From the NCBI GenBank assembly GCA_016795365.1, contig JAEUHN010000026.1, positions 124,001 through 188,000 on the forward strand: a stretch of 64,000 nt of DNA. Reading direction: 5' to 3'. The notes under the pieces are model-generated. The model saw nothing but the letters and a program-made list of their open reading frames with translations, ran no database searches and was not told the DNA's origin. Made by a program: the position numbers and the translations under genes. This document shows positions 35,701 through 42,023 of this stretch, piece after piece; the first letter of the stretch is position 1; each line of letters begins with the position of its first letter. Origin of the DNA: Verrucomicrobiaceae bacterium (GTDB lineage: Bacteria; Verrucomicrobiota; Verrucomicrobiia; Verrucomicrobiales; Verrucomicrobiaceae).

Positions 35701-36672
35701 TTCCTTCCCGCGAAGGCGAAGCCCGAGCACAAGCTCGTCGTCATTGGCTCCGACGATGCCTTTCATCTCGGCATCTTGAGCAGTCGCATCCATGGGACCT
35801 ATGCGCTCGCCGCTGGCGGCTGGCTTGGCGTTGGCAACGATCCGGTTTACTCCAAGACCCGCTGCTTCGATCCCTTCCCCTTCCCCCTGTGCGACGAAGC
35901 CACGAAGGAGCGCATCCGCAGCCTCGCCGAGCAGCTCGATGCCCACCGCAAGCGCGTTCAGGCCCAGCATCCCGGCCTCACTCTCACCGGCATGTATAAC
36001 GTGCTGGAGAAACTGCGCGCCGACCAACCCCTGACCGACAAAGAGAAACTCATCCACGACCAAGGCCTGGTCTCCGTGCTCAAACAACTGCATGACGACC
36101 TCGACGCCGCCGTCTTCGCCGCCTACGGCTGGCAGCACCTGTGGGAGGCCCACCTGGAAGCGCAGGCCGGCAGCCTGCTCGACTTCAAAACGAATGCCAT
36201 CGCCCAACTCGCCTGCGGCCCGGACGGTCCCGGCCCCGCCATCACCGCCTGGGAGCGCGAACTGGACGCCGAGATTCTGCAACGCCTCGTCACCCTCAAC
36301 GCCCAGCGCGCCGAAGACGAGAAGCGCGGCATCATCCACTGGCTGCGCCCCGACTACCAACGCAGCAAAGAGCAAGGAGCCAGGAGCACGGAGCAAGACG
36401 AACTACCCTTGAAAGCGAAGAAGGCCGCGAAGCCCAAGGCTGGCTCCAAGCTCTGTGCTCCAGGCTCCAAGCCTGCGAAGCAGTCCTGGCCCAAGTCCCT
36501 GGCCGACCGCATCCGCGCCGTGGAGCAGGCCCTGCACACCACCGGCACCACCACCGCCGAAGCCCTGTCGAAATCCTTCTCCCGCGCCAAACCCGCCGAC
36601 GTCCAAGAGATCCTCGAAAGCCTCGTCGCGCTTGGCAGGGCGAGGAAGGACGGGGAGCATTTCTCGGTTTAA
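32785..36672 (+). CDS. MmeI-like type IIL restriction-modification protein
   Basis: 1295 residues from the ATG at 32785. Endonuclease site: Asp69-X9-Glu79-X-Lys81 (LDLYRRAHFVLESK), the MmeI spacing. Methyltransferase motif I is DPACGSGNFLYVALEHL at about residue 463, and motif IV is VGNPPFIG at about 627, the N6-adenine type. A target-recognition region follows, then MmeI-like C-terminal helices (GMYNVLEKLRADQPLTDKEK) and a final winged-helix-like segment. One polypeptide therefore cuts and methylates. Two stretches look inserted in frame: about 55 residues near 710-765 containing REP-like repeats, and about 35 residues near 1200. The first separates IVQHHLTGA from PLSLLFAIPDHPWVDSAEG, normally contiguous in the family. 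Whether the enzyme still works is open. Confidence 0.88.
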   Translation: MPEPASLTPEAFIAHWSKAEANERANSQTFLLQLTQMIGVPAPSNTHEHGYSFEFPVKVPGTGSTNFLDLYRRAHFVLESKQFAALREEQTELELAAQKAGVIEGKTKSGPVRGTAAWDDAMIRAKGQAERYVRYLPADEPTPPFIIVCDVGHSFEIYADFTQAGKAYLPFPDPRSFRIKLADLADEEVRDRLRLIWTNPTALDPAKVSADVTRTIAGYLAELAKSLEQSGHDPEVVAHFLTRCLFCMFAEDVGLLPARSFTELLDGLPKDGTGFVSIIGTLFREMNTGTKGDISVVLRHKLLRFNGGLFADGTVLPVNGLQLSLLKQAAKTNWRNVEPAIFGTLLERALVPEERHALGAHFTPRAYVERLVLPTVVTPLREEWESVRTAAIALRKRAEARQLESDALKASSKEKHAQGEIDAAKADYKRATDAERESLAALRQAGEEITRFHDHLCTVTVLDPACGSGNFLYVALEHLKRLEGEVIDFSAQFGLEVNLDLATHTVDPHQFLGIELNPRAAAIAELVLWIGYLQWHFRTRGQTLPDEPILKRFKNIENRDAVLEYDGDPQPARDEAGNIITVWDRRSMKPDIVTNRNVPDESKRVPLLTYANPRPASWPRADYIVGNPPFIGKVKLREDLGDGYAETLRAAYPDVPDSADFVLYWWHKAAELTRTGSARRFGLITTNSLRQTFARRIVQHHLTGAASKAGAKHGGTERSADTPVSSGGGQQRSADTPVRPTKNGGEAAKLNEAGKSARAPLSLLFAIPDHPWVDSAEGAAVRIAMTVGAAGEHTGELLEVADEDDIADDGTAHVSFSPAKQGRISADLTVGADVAGAKPLKANDLLAGTGLILGGRGFVITAGEAESFINRNPASEPLIGPLFNGEDINGTPRGCCVIDPQGWAEEELRTHVPEIYQHLFTTVYPERQQNRDPKLRKNWWLFRRSNDLIRSAIDGLPRFIATVETSKHRMFLFLPAKAKPEHKLVVIGSDDAFHLGILSSRIHGTYALAAGGWLGVGNDPVYSKTRCFDPFPFPLCDEATKERIRSLAEQLDAHRKRVQAQHPGLTLTGMYNVLEKLRADQPLTDKEKLIHDQGLVSVLKQLHDDLDAAVFAAYGWQHLWEAHLEAQAGSLLDFKTNAIAQLACGPDGPGPAITAWERELDAEILQRLVTLNAQRAEDEKRGIIHWLRPDYQRSKEQGARSTEQDELPLKAKKAAKPKAGSKLCAPGSKPAKQSWPKSLADRIRAVEQALHTTGTTTAEALSKSFSRAKPADVQEILESLVALGRARKDGEHFSV
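34934..35066. repeat. REPIN-like inverted repeat cluster inside the MmeI-like gene
   Basis: Three related units. Units at 34934 and 34976 are direct: AAAGGAGC leads a palindrome, GCGGACA-CTCC-TGTCCGC in the second copy; the first copy is truncated at its right edge. The third, at 35041-35066, is inverted: read on the minus strand it is AAAGGAGC plus GCGGGCA-CTCT-TGCCCGC. The stem difference A-T to G-C is compensated on both sides, so the hairpin is maintained. A GGAG head plus hairpin, in inverted pairs, is the layout of REP/REPIN elements mobilised by RAYT transposases. It keeps the host frame open. Confidence 0.8.
36374..36471. repeat. Second inverted repeat inside the MmeI-like gene
   Basis: The left arm 36374-36397 (AAGGAGCCAGGAGCACGGAG...) and right arm 36447-36471 are inverted copies, matching at about 19 of 25 aligned bases. 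The left arm is built from GGAGC-type heptamer units. The encoded residues (EQGARSTEQ ... SKLCAPGSKP) are low-complexity and look unlike the surrounding enzyme. It sits between the MmeI-like C-terminal helices and the terminal winged-helix-like segment, in frame. Confidence 0.6.
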
Positions 36673-36690
36673 CACGCTTCTATCCTTCTT

Positions 36691-37422
36691 ATGCCCCTCC
36701 TCCACTTGATCCTTCTTTTTGCAGTTGTTCTTGTGAGCGTCGCCCTGACAATTGCCGCGCACAGATTTGCCAAGCGCCAAGCACTCAAAGCAGTGGACAT
36801 CCCCGACGATCAAAAGATCAAGGTGTCCTATGACTCTGCCAAAGATGCGCTTGAGAGCCTCCGCAACTGGGCGCTTTGGCTGGTCACCGTTGAGACATCG
36901 GCCATGGCTGCGATAGGCCTGCTTACCAAGTCCGACCTTGATGCCAGCTGGGCATTTGGTCAGCGGCTCCTCGGTGCCTCGGCGGTGTGGTTCTTTGGTG
37001 TTTCAGTTTTCTATTTCGGGTGGCTTCTCGGGGGCGTGCCCTCCATCCGCCAGCGATTGGAACGTAACGATGGTGAACATGGTGAACATGTTCGGCTTAT
37101 TGAAAACGACATCTACACGAGGCCCTTGTTTGCCGGGCTGGCACCGTTCCGCACCCTGGAATACTTCGCGTCGCTTTGTCACTACCTCGGGATTCTTGGT
37201 CTGATCCTCTTTGCATTTTTCTTCATCACTGGCCTTCTCGCGCCGAAGGCCCAGGCTTCCAACGAGATTGCCGTCGCGATCAAACGACTGGAGAAGAAAG
37301 TCGAAACTTCAGGTCCAAGAGTGGAGTCGCTCAGCCAGGCCATCGAGAAGCTGGCAGCATCCATCGCCGAGGCTGCTCGGAAGGATCAGAAGGCAAGCGC
37401 TCCGCCTGAGCCCACGAAGTGA
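36691..37422 (+). CDS. Membrane protein with C-terminal coiled coil, hypothetical
   Basis: 243 residues starting 18 bp after the restriction-modification gene, so probably cotranscribed. Four hydrophobic segments lie at about 3-25, 62-82, 90-115 and 162-187, with a cytoplasmic loop between the third and fourth containing a small 9-base tandem duplication (NDGEHGEHV). The C-terminal 55 residues (IAVAIKRLEKKVETSGPRVESLSQAIEKLAASI) form a coiled coil. No family recognised. Its position suggests an accessory to the defence enzyme, but it could equally be an unrelated neighbour. Confidence 0.65.
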   Translation: MPLLHLILLFAVVLVSVALTIAAHRFAKRQALKAVDIPDDQKIKVSYDSAKDALESLRNWALWLVTVETSAMAAIGLLTKSDLDASWAFGQRLLGASAVWFFGVSVFYFGWLLGGVPSIRQRLERNDGEHGEHVRLIENDIYTRPLFAGLAPFRTLEYFASLCHYLGILGLILFAFFFITGLLAPKAQASNEIAVAIKRLEKKVETSGPRVESLSQAIEKLAASIAEAARKDQKASAPPEPTK

Positions 37423-37445
37423 TCCAGAGGCCCACGTGGATCACT
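37418..37445. terminator. Hairpin spanning both stop codons of convergent genes
   Basis: AGTGATCCA (37418-37426) and TGGATCACT (37437-37445) are perfect 9-bp inverted arms with a 10-base loop. Each arm contains a TGA: the plus-strand stop at 37420-37422 and the minus-strand stop at 37441-37443. There is no T-tract on either side, so intrinsic termination is uncertain; it may act as a bidirectional transcript-end hairpin. Confidence 0.45.
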
Positions 37446-38913
37446 CCACCCGAACCCACAGATGCGCGATGGCGCGTTCGCCGCGAGCATTCGTGTGCTG
37501 GACGGTGACGATGTGATCGCCTGCTTTGGCGAAGGCGTGTCCGGTGATGGCGTAGCCGTCCTTGGCGAGGGGCTTGGCGTTGCCGTCGGAGGTGACGGTG
37601 ACGGGTGGGGTGCCGTCGCCGAAGTCCCAGGTCTCGCCGCCGTGGTCGCGGAAGGTGCGGACTTTGAAGGTGATGGGCTGGCCGGGCTTGAGGTGTTGGG
37701 TGGGATAGAAGGTGGGATGGATCGTGGGCGGGAGGTTCTTCTCATCGGTGCCGATGACTTGCACGATGGCGAAGTCGTAGCTGGTGTGGCCGGAGGTGTC
37801 GGTGACCTTGAGTTGCTCGCTGTAACTGCCGGGCTGGGTGTAGGTGCGGGTGAGCGTGGCTTCACTGGAGGTGCTGCCGTCGGTGAAGGTCCATGCGTAA
37901 CTCGCGATCTTGCCCGAGGCGGCCCAGGACTTGGTGCCATCGAGCGTGATGGTTTCACCGGCGCGGATGAAGTGATGGGGACGTGCGACCGCGATTACCT
38001 CGGGCTTTTGCTCTTTGACGTAGGCTTCCCAGGCGAAGGCATACGCTTCCTGTGTGCCCCACTTGCCAGAGGGCTGGCGGCTCTTGATGCCGAAGTGCAG
38101 ATGCGTCCAGCCGCCGCTCGCGCCTTCCTTGCCGAGGATGCCGATTTTCTGCCCCATCTTCACGCGTGAGCCGAGCGTGATCGCGGCATCAATCGTGTGC
38201 AGGTGGCTGTAGCGATAATACCAGCCGCGTTCGTCGAGCAGATACACCACGTCGTAGCGCGGACGCACCGGCGTGAGCGAGTAGCCATCGAGTGTCTTGT
38301 TCGCCACGCTGACCACGAGGCCATCGGTCGCAGCGACGACTTCGGTCAAGCCCTCGCACCCGCCGAAGTCGAGATCGTTGTGGTAGTAAATCTTTGCCCG
38401 GTCCGGCTTGTCGCCGCCATCGACATACGTCGGCTCATTGGAGAACTGCGTCATCGTGGCGAACCAGCGTTGCTTCAGTGGATACACGAAGGTGCCCGGC
38501 TCGATCCAAGGTGAACCTGCGGGCCACAGGCGCAGCCGTGCATCCTTCTCCAAGCCCCACGAGTCCTCGCCGCTGTTCGCGTTGTAGCCGCGCGTGATCG
38601 GACAATCGACCTGCACGCCGCCGATCAAGCGCGGCAGGTGGTAGTTCGCACTGCTCAGCACCGCCTTCTCGCCATTCACTTCGATGGTGACCTTCGCCTC
38701 GCGCACTGCCTTGGCCATCGAGTCTGTCTTCTCATCCAGCGCGAGGAGTTTAACCTTGGCCACGCTGCCATTCGCGAGCGTCACGTCTGCGGCTTCACCA
38801 ATCATGAGATCCACGGCACGCAGCGTGGGTTCGATGGTGGGCTTGGGCAGATCGGCGTGCAGGATGCCGTGAATCATCACGGCAACGAGTGACAGGAGTC
38901 GGAGGCGAGTCAT
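37441..38913 (-). CDS. Secreted M23-family peptidase with PKD-like domains
   Basis: 490 residues. Signal peptide at residues 1-20. The LytM/M23 zinc site is visible: His178 and Asp182 in HNDLDFGG, His237/His239 in YSHLH and His273 in WTHLHFGI. After residue 310 come two beta-sandwich PKD-like domains (GTKSWAASGKIASYAWTFTDGS; GETWDFGDGTPPVTVT). M23 enzymes cut peptidoglycan cross-links or other glycine-rich peptides. The PKD domains may bind polysaccharide or extend the enzyme from the cell. All ligands are present, so it is probably active. Confidence 0.88.
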   Translation of the reverse strand: MTRLRLLSLVAVMIHGILHADLPKPTIEPTLRAVDLMIGEAADVTLANGSVAKVKLLALDEKTDSMAKAVREAKVTIEVNGEKAVLSSANYHLPRLIGGVQVDCPITRGYNANSGEDSWGLEKDARLRLWPAGSPWIEPGTFVYPLKQRWFATMTQFSNEPTYVDGGDKPDRAKIYYHNDLDFGGCEGLTEVVAATDGLVVSVANKTLDGYSLTPVRPRYDVVYLLDERGWYYRYSHLHTIDAAITLGSRVKMGQKIGILGKEGASGGWTHLHFGIKSRQPSGKWGTQEAYAFAWEAYVKEQKPEVIAVARPHHFIRAGETITLDGTKSWAASGKIASYAWTFTDGSTSSEATLTRTYTQPGSYSEQLKVTDTSGHTSYDFAIVQVIGTDEKNLPPTIHPTFYPTQHLKPGQPITFKVRTFRDHGGETWDFGDGTPPVTVTSDGNAKPLAKDGYAITGHAFAKAGDHIVTVQHTNARGERAIAHLWVRVE

Positions 38914-38964
38914 GGAAGTCAGAGGGCGGAGGTGGCGGAGCGATGTCGGCTTGCGATGTCGCCG

Positions 38965-39837
38965 CTAGTTCGAGGCGGTGACCTTGAGATGCGCGTCGAA
39001 GAAGTCGATTAGCGCTTTCTCGGCTCTCGTGGCGTCTTCGGGTTTTTTGAAGCCGTGGCCTGCGCCTTCGATGGGCATGAGGGTGGCTTCGACTTGGGAG
39101 GCTTTCAGCTTGTCCACGATCCAGGTCGCTTGCTCGAAGGCGACATACGGATCTTCGGTGCCGTGCACGCAGAGCGTGGGGGCGGCGAGTGGGGTGACCC
39201 AATACAAGGGGCTGCCGATGATGTGTTCCTTCAGCTTGGTGCTGAGATCACCGCCGAAAAACAGCGGCAGCACTTCGGCGGCATCGACGGACTTGCCATA
39301 GCTCTTCGTGAGGTCGCTGGGGCCGTAGTAGTTCACGACGCAACTCACGGCACTGGACTGGTCATTGTTCCCTTCGCCTTCGAATTGTTTCACACCCGCA
39401 GTGACGCCGAGGAACTGCGCGAGATGTCCGCCTGCTGAGCCGCCAGTGACGCCGATCCGGTTGGGATCGATCTGATACTCGGCAGCGTGAGCACGGAGCC
39501 AGCGCACGGCGGTTTTGCAGTCCTGCACTGCGGCGGGGAACTTGTATTGCGGTGCGAGGCGGTAGGTGACGGTGATGGCCGCGTAACCATGTTCGGCCAG
39601 GGTGAGGCAGAGCTTGTCATAGCTCTCGCGCTTGCCTGCACGGAAGCCGCCACCATGGATGCAAACGATGGCGGGCAGGAGTCCGCTGGTGTTCTTGGGT
39701 CGTGCCAGATTGACCTGCAGGTGCTGGTTGTCGGGGTTCGAGTATTCGATGTCGCGGGTGAACGTGACGGTGTCGGGGATGACGAGATCGGCAGCTAAGG
39801 ACGCGGATGCCAGCAGGAAGAAGAGGAAGGTGCGCAT
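38965..39837 (-). CDS. Secreted alpha/beta hydrolase (HSL/BD-FAE-like esterase)
   Basis: 290 residues from the ATG at 39835-39837, preceding a clean signal (MRTFLFFLLASASLAADL); the longer frame is rejected. CIHGGGFRAGKRE is the oxyanion HGGG motif, GVTGGSAGGHLA carries the nucleophile in GGSAG, HGTEDPYVAFE gives the acid and GAGHGF the histidine. This matches carboxylesterases of the BD-FAE/hormone-sensitive-lipase type, often acting on acetyl or feruloyl groups of plant polysaccharides. It follows the M23 gene on the same strand with about 50 bp between (stop 38965, M23 start 38913). Confidence 0.87.
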   Translation of the reverse strand: MRTFLFFLLASASLAADLVIPDTVTFTRDIEYSNPDNQHLQVNLARPKNTSGLLPAIVCIHGGGFRAGKRESYDKLCLTLAEHGYAAITVTYRLAPQYKFPAAVQDCKTAVRWLRAHAAEYQIDPNRIGVTGGSAGGHLAQFLGVTAGVKQFEGEGNNDQSSAVSCVVNYYGPSDLTKSYGKSVDAAEVLPLFFGGDLSTKLKEHIIGSPLYWVTPLAAPTLCVHGTEDPYVAFEQATWIVDKLKASQVEATLMPIEGAGHGFKKPEDATRAEKALIDFFDAHLKVTASN

Positions 39838-39937
39838 GATGGACGCAGGAAAACGAGCGCTCGGCTGGTGTTTATCGCGCGGGTTGAAGACAAGGATGTG
39901 CTTGCTTCCGATCACGTGATTTGAGAGAACACAGCGC

Positions 39938-41227
39938 ATGACCTCTCGTATTTTCTTGGCTGGCTTGATGGTTGGGACCTGTCTTCACGCGGAGTCGGTG
40001 AAGGACCGGGAAGGAGCGGTGCGGCAGGACAAGGCGAAGCTGGAGTCCAGCGACCGGTGGAACTACAACGATGTGGACGGTGCCTTTGCCGAGGCGAAGA
40101 AATCGGGCAAACCGGTGATGCTGGTGCTGCGCTGTGTGCCGTGCCTTGCTTGCATGGGGCTGGATACGGGTGTGCTCACCGAGGGCGAGGCAATGAAGAC
40201 GATGCTCGACCAGTTTGTCTGTGTGCGGTTGATCAATGCGAATGCCATCGACCTGACGAAGTTCCAGTTCGACTACGACTTGTCTTACGGGGTGATTTTT
40301 CTCAACGCAGACGGCACCACTTACGGACGCTACGGTTCGTGGAAGCACCAGAAGAACTCCCAGGAGTCCGCGACTGAAGGCCTGACCAAGGCGATGAAAG
40401 CGGCGCTGGAACTGCATCGTGGCTACCCGGCGAACAAGGCGGCGCTCGCGGGCAAACAGCCGGGAGACACACCGTTCAAGAAGCCGGTGGAGATTCCTGA
40501 ACTGGCGCAGCGATACACGCCTGCGCTCGACTGGGAAGGGAAGGTGGTGGCGAGCTGCGTGCATTGCCACATGATCGGCAGCGCCCTCCAGTCCTGGCAC
40601 CGTCAGCAGCGCAAGCCAATGCCCGAGAATTTGATCTATCCTTTCCCAGAACCTGAGACCGTGGGGCTCACGCTGGCATCGGAGGAGATCGCGAAGGTGG
40701 TGAGCGTGGCACCGGATTCGATCGCGGCGAAGGCGGGTGTGCAAGTGGGCGACGAGATTTCCTCCTTCGCGGGACAGCCTCTGGTTTCCATCGCGGACGT
40801 GAGCTATGCGCTGCACCACACCGCCAATGTGGCGACCGTGGACTGTGTGCTGAAGCGTGCGGGCAGCGAGGTGAAGGTGACACTGACTCTGCCCCAGGGC
40901 TGGAGGCGCAAGTCACAGGTGACCGAGCGTGCGACGATCTGGCCAGAGCGCGGCATGGTGCTGGGAGGCATGAGATTGGAAGCCGCCGAGGGGCAGGGGA
41001 TGGGCTTCAAGGTGAAGGGCGTGGGCAAGTATGGCATCCACGCCGCAGCAATGAAGGCGGGCATCAAGGAGGGCGACGTGGTGATCTCGATTGATGGCCT
41101 GAACTCACCGATCAGCGAGGGGGAACTGATTGGTCACCTCATGCAGACTCGCGAGGTCGGCGATAAGGTGAAGATCGTTGTTCGGCGTGGCGAGGAGCAG
41201 AAGGAGTTTATGCTGCCGATGCAGTGA
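39938..41227 (+). CDS. Trx-like/haem-motif/PDZ protein (Trx7/PDZ family)
   Basis: 429 residues with a signal peptide (residues 1-18). Residues about 40-165 form a thioredoxin-like domain with Cys66, Cys69 and Cys72 in LRCVPCLACMGLD. A single c-type haem motif CVHCH lies at 207-211 in the linker. Two PDZ domains follow (about 243-315 and 345-427), the second with KAGIKEGDVVISIDG. The arrangement fits the planctomycete/verrucomicrobial Trx7/PDZ family, some members of which are selenoproteins; this one has cysteine. Function unknown; an extracytoplasmic redox sensor or chaperone is plausible. The 3' end overlaps the convergent esterase gene by 20 bases. Confidence 0.8.
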   Translation: MTSRIFLAGLMVGTCLHAESVKDREGAVRQDKAKLESSDRWNYNDVDGAFAEAKKSGKPVMLVLRCVPCLACMGLDTGVLTEGEAMKTMLDQFVCVRLINANAIDLTKFQFDYDLSYGVIFLNADGTTYGRYGSWKHQKNSQESATEGLTKAMKAALELHRGYPANKAALAGKQPGDTPFKKPVEIPELAQRYTPALDWEGKVVASCVHCHMIGSALQSWHRQQRKPMPENLIYPFPEPETVGLTLASEEIAKVVSVAPDSIAAKAGVQVGDEISSFAGQPLVSIADVSYALHHTANVATVDCVLKRAGSEVKVTLTLPQGWRRKSQVTERATIWPERGMVLGGMRLEAAEGQGMGFKVKGVGKYGIHAAAMKAGIKEGDVVISIDGLNSPISEGELIGHLMQTREVGDKVKIVVRRGEEQKEFMLPMQ

Positions 41228-42011
41228 GCTGGCGTCCGAAGAATCGGAGCGAGTCAGCGAGGTGCTCGTGCCAGTAATCCCAGGTGTGGCCGCCGGGGAA
41301 CTCCTCATAGGTGTGGGGAATCTGGGCGCGGTCGAGTTCGGCATGGAGTTTGCGATTGTGCTCCAGGAGGAAGTCCTCGGTGCCGCAGTCGAAGCGCAGG
41401 GGCGGCAGGCGATGCGCATTGGCCTTGAGGCATTCGAGGGCTTGCAGAGGCTGGGTTTCGGCGAGGTCGAAAGCGCTCTCGGATTCCTCGACGGCGGCGA
41501 TGAGCCGGGCGAGGTCGGTGGCGCTGCTGTGGGCGCTGATGGCGGCGAATTGATCCGCGTGCAGGGCACCCAGCCTGAGGGCTGCGTAGCCACCCATCGA
41601 GAGGCCAGAGATGAAGCGCTTGGCTCCGGCTGTGTTGGGTTCCACGATGGCGGCGGCGGCGGGCACTTCGTCGATGATCCAGGAGGCGTAGTCGGCATCG
41701 GTGTGCTGCACGTAGCCAGAGCCGTCGCCCCAGAGTCCATCGGAGGGCATGACAAGCATCATGGGCGGGAGGTCTTCGTGCTCGATGAGTTGGTCGAGCA
41801 CTCGATGGGCTCCACCTTTGAAAAGCCAGGCCCAGTGGCTGCCGTAGATGCCGTGCAGAAGGGTGACGATGGGGAGCTGCTGCGCCTTGATGCCGGGCGG
41901 AACGTAGCAAGTGAGGTCGGCGCGGCGCTTCAGGGCAGGGGACTTGACAGTGACGAAGGTGACGCCCGGCGGTGCGTAGTCGGGGTGCGATAGCTCGATG
42001 GTGCGGAACAT
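41208..42011 (-). CDS. Esterase D/S-formylglutathione-hydrolase-like alpha/beta hydrolase
   Basis: 267 residues without a signal peptide. TLLHGIYGSHWAWL is near the N-terminus, SGLSMGGYAALRLG provides the nucleophile (GLSMG), CGTEDFLLEHN the acid and GGHTWDYWHEHL the histidine. The pattern belongs to the putative esterase family (PF00756), which includes mycolyltransferase-like and feruloyl esterases. It is the last gene of the LptF/G-GT-GT minus-strand operon, 12 bp after the upstream GT-C gene, so it may act on a lipid or glycan product. Confidence 0.87.
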   Translation of the reverse strand: MFRTIELSHPDYAPPGVTFVTVKSPALKRRADLTCYVPPGIKAQQLPIVTLLHGIYGSHWAWLFKGGAHRVLDQLIEHEDLPPMMLVMPSDGLWGDGSGYVQHTDADYASWIIDEVPAAAAIVEPNTAGAKRFISGLSMGGYAALRLGALHADQFAAISAHSSATDLARLIAAVEESESAFDLAETQPLQALECLKANAHRLPPLRFDCGTEDFLLEHNRKLHAELDRAQIPHTYEEFPGGHTWDYWHEHLADSLRFFGRQLTASAA

Positions 42012-42023
42012 GTTCGAGAGGGA

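Noticed and set aside
39938..41227. Selenoprotein in the Trx7/PDZ family
   Set aside because: The redox motif reads CVPC with ordinary cysteine codons, and there is no internal TGA in the frame.
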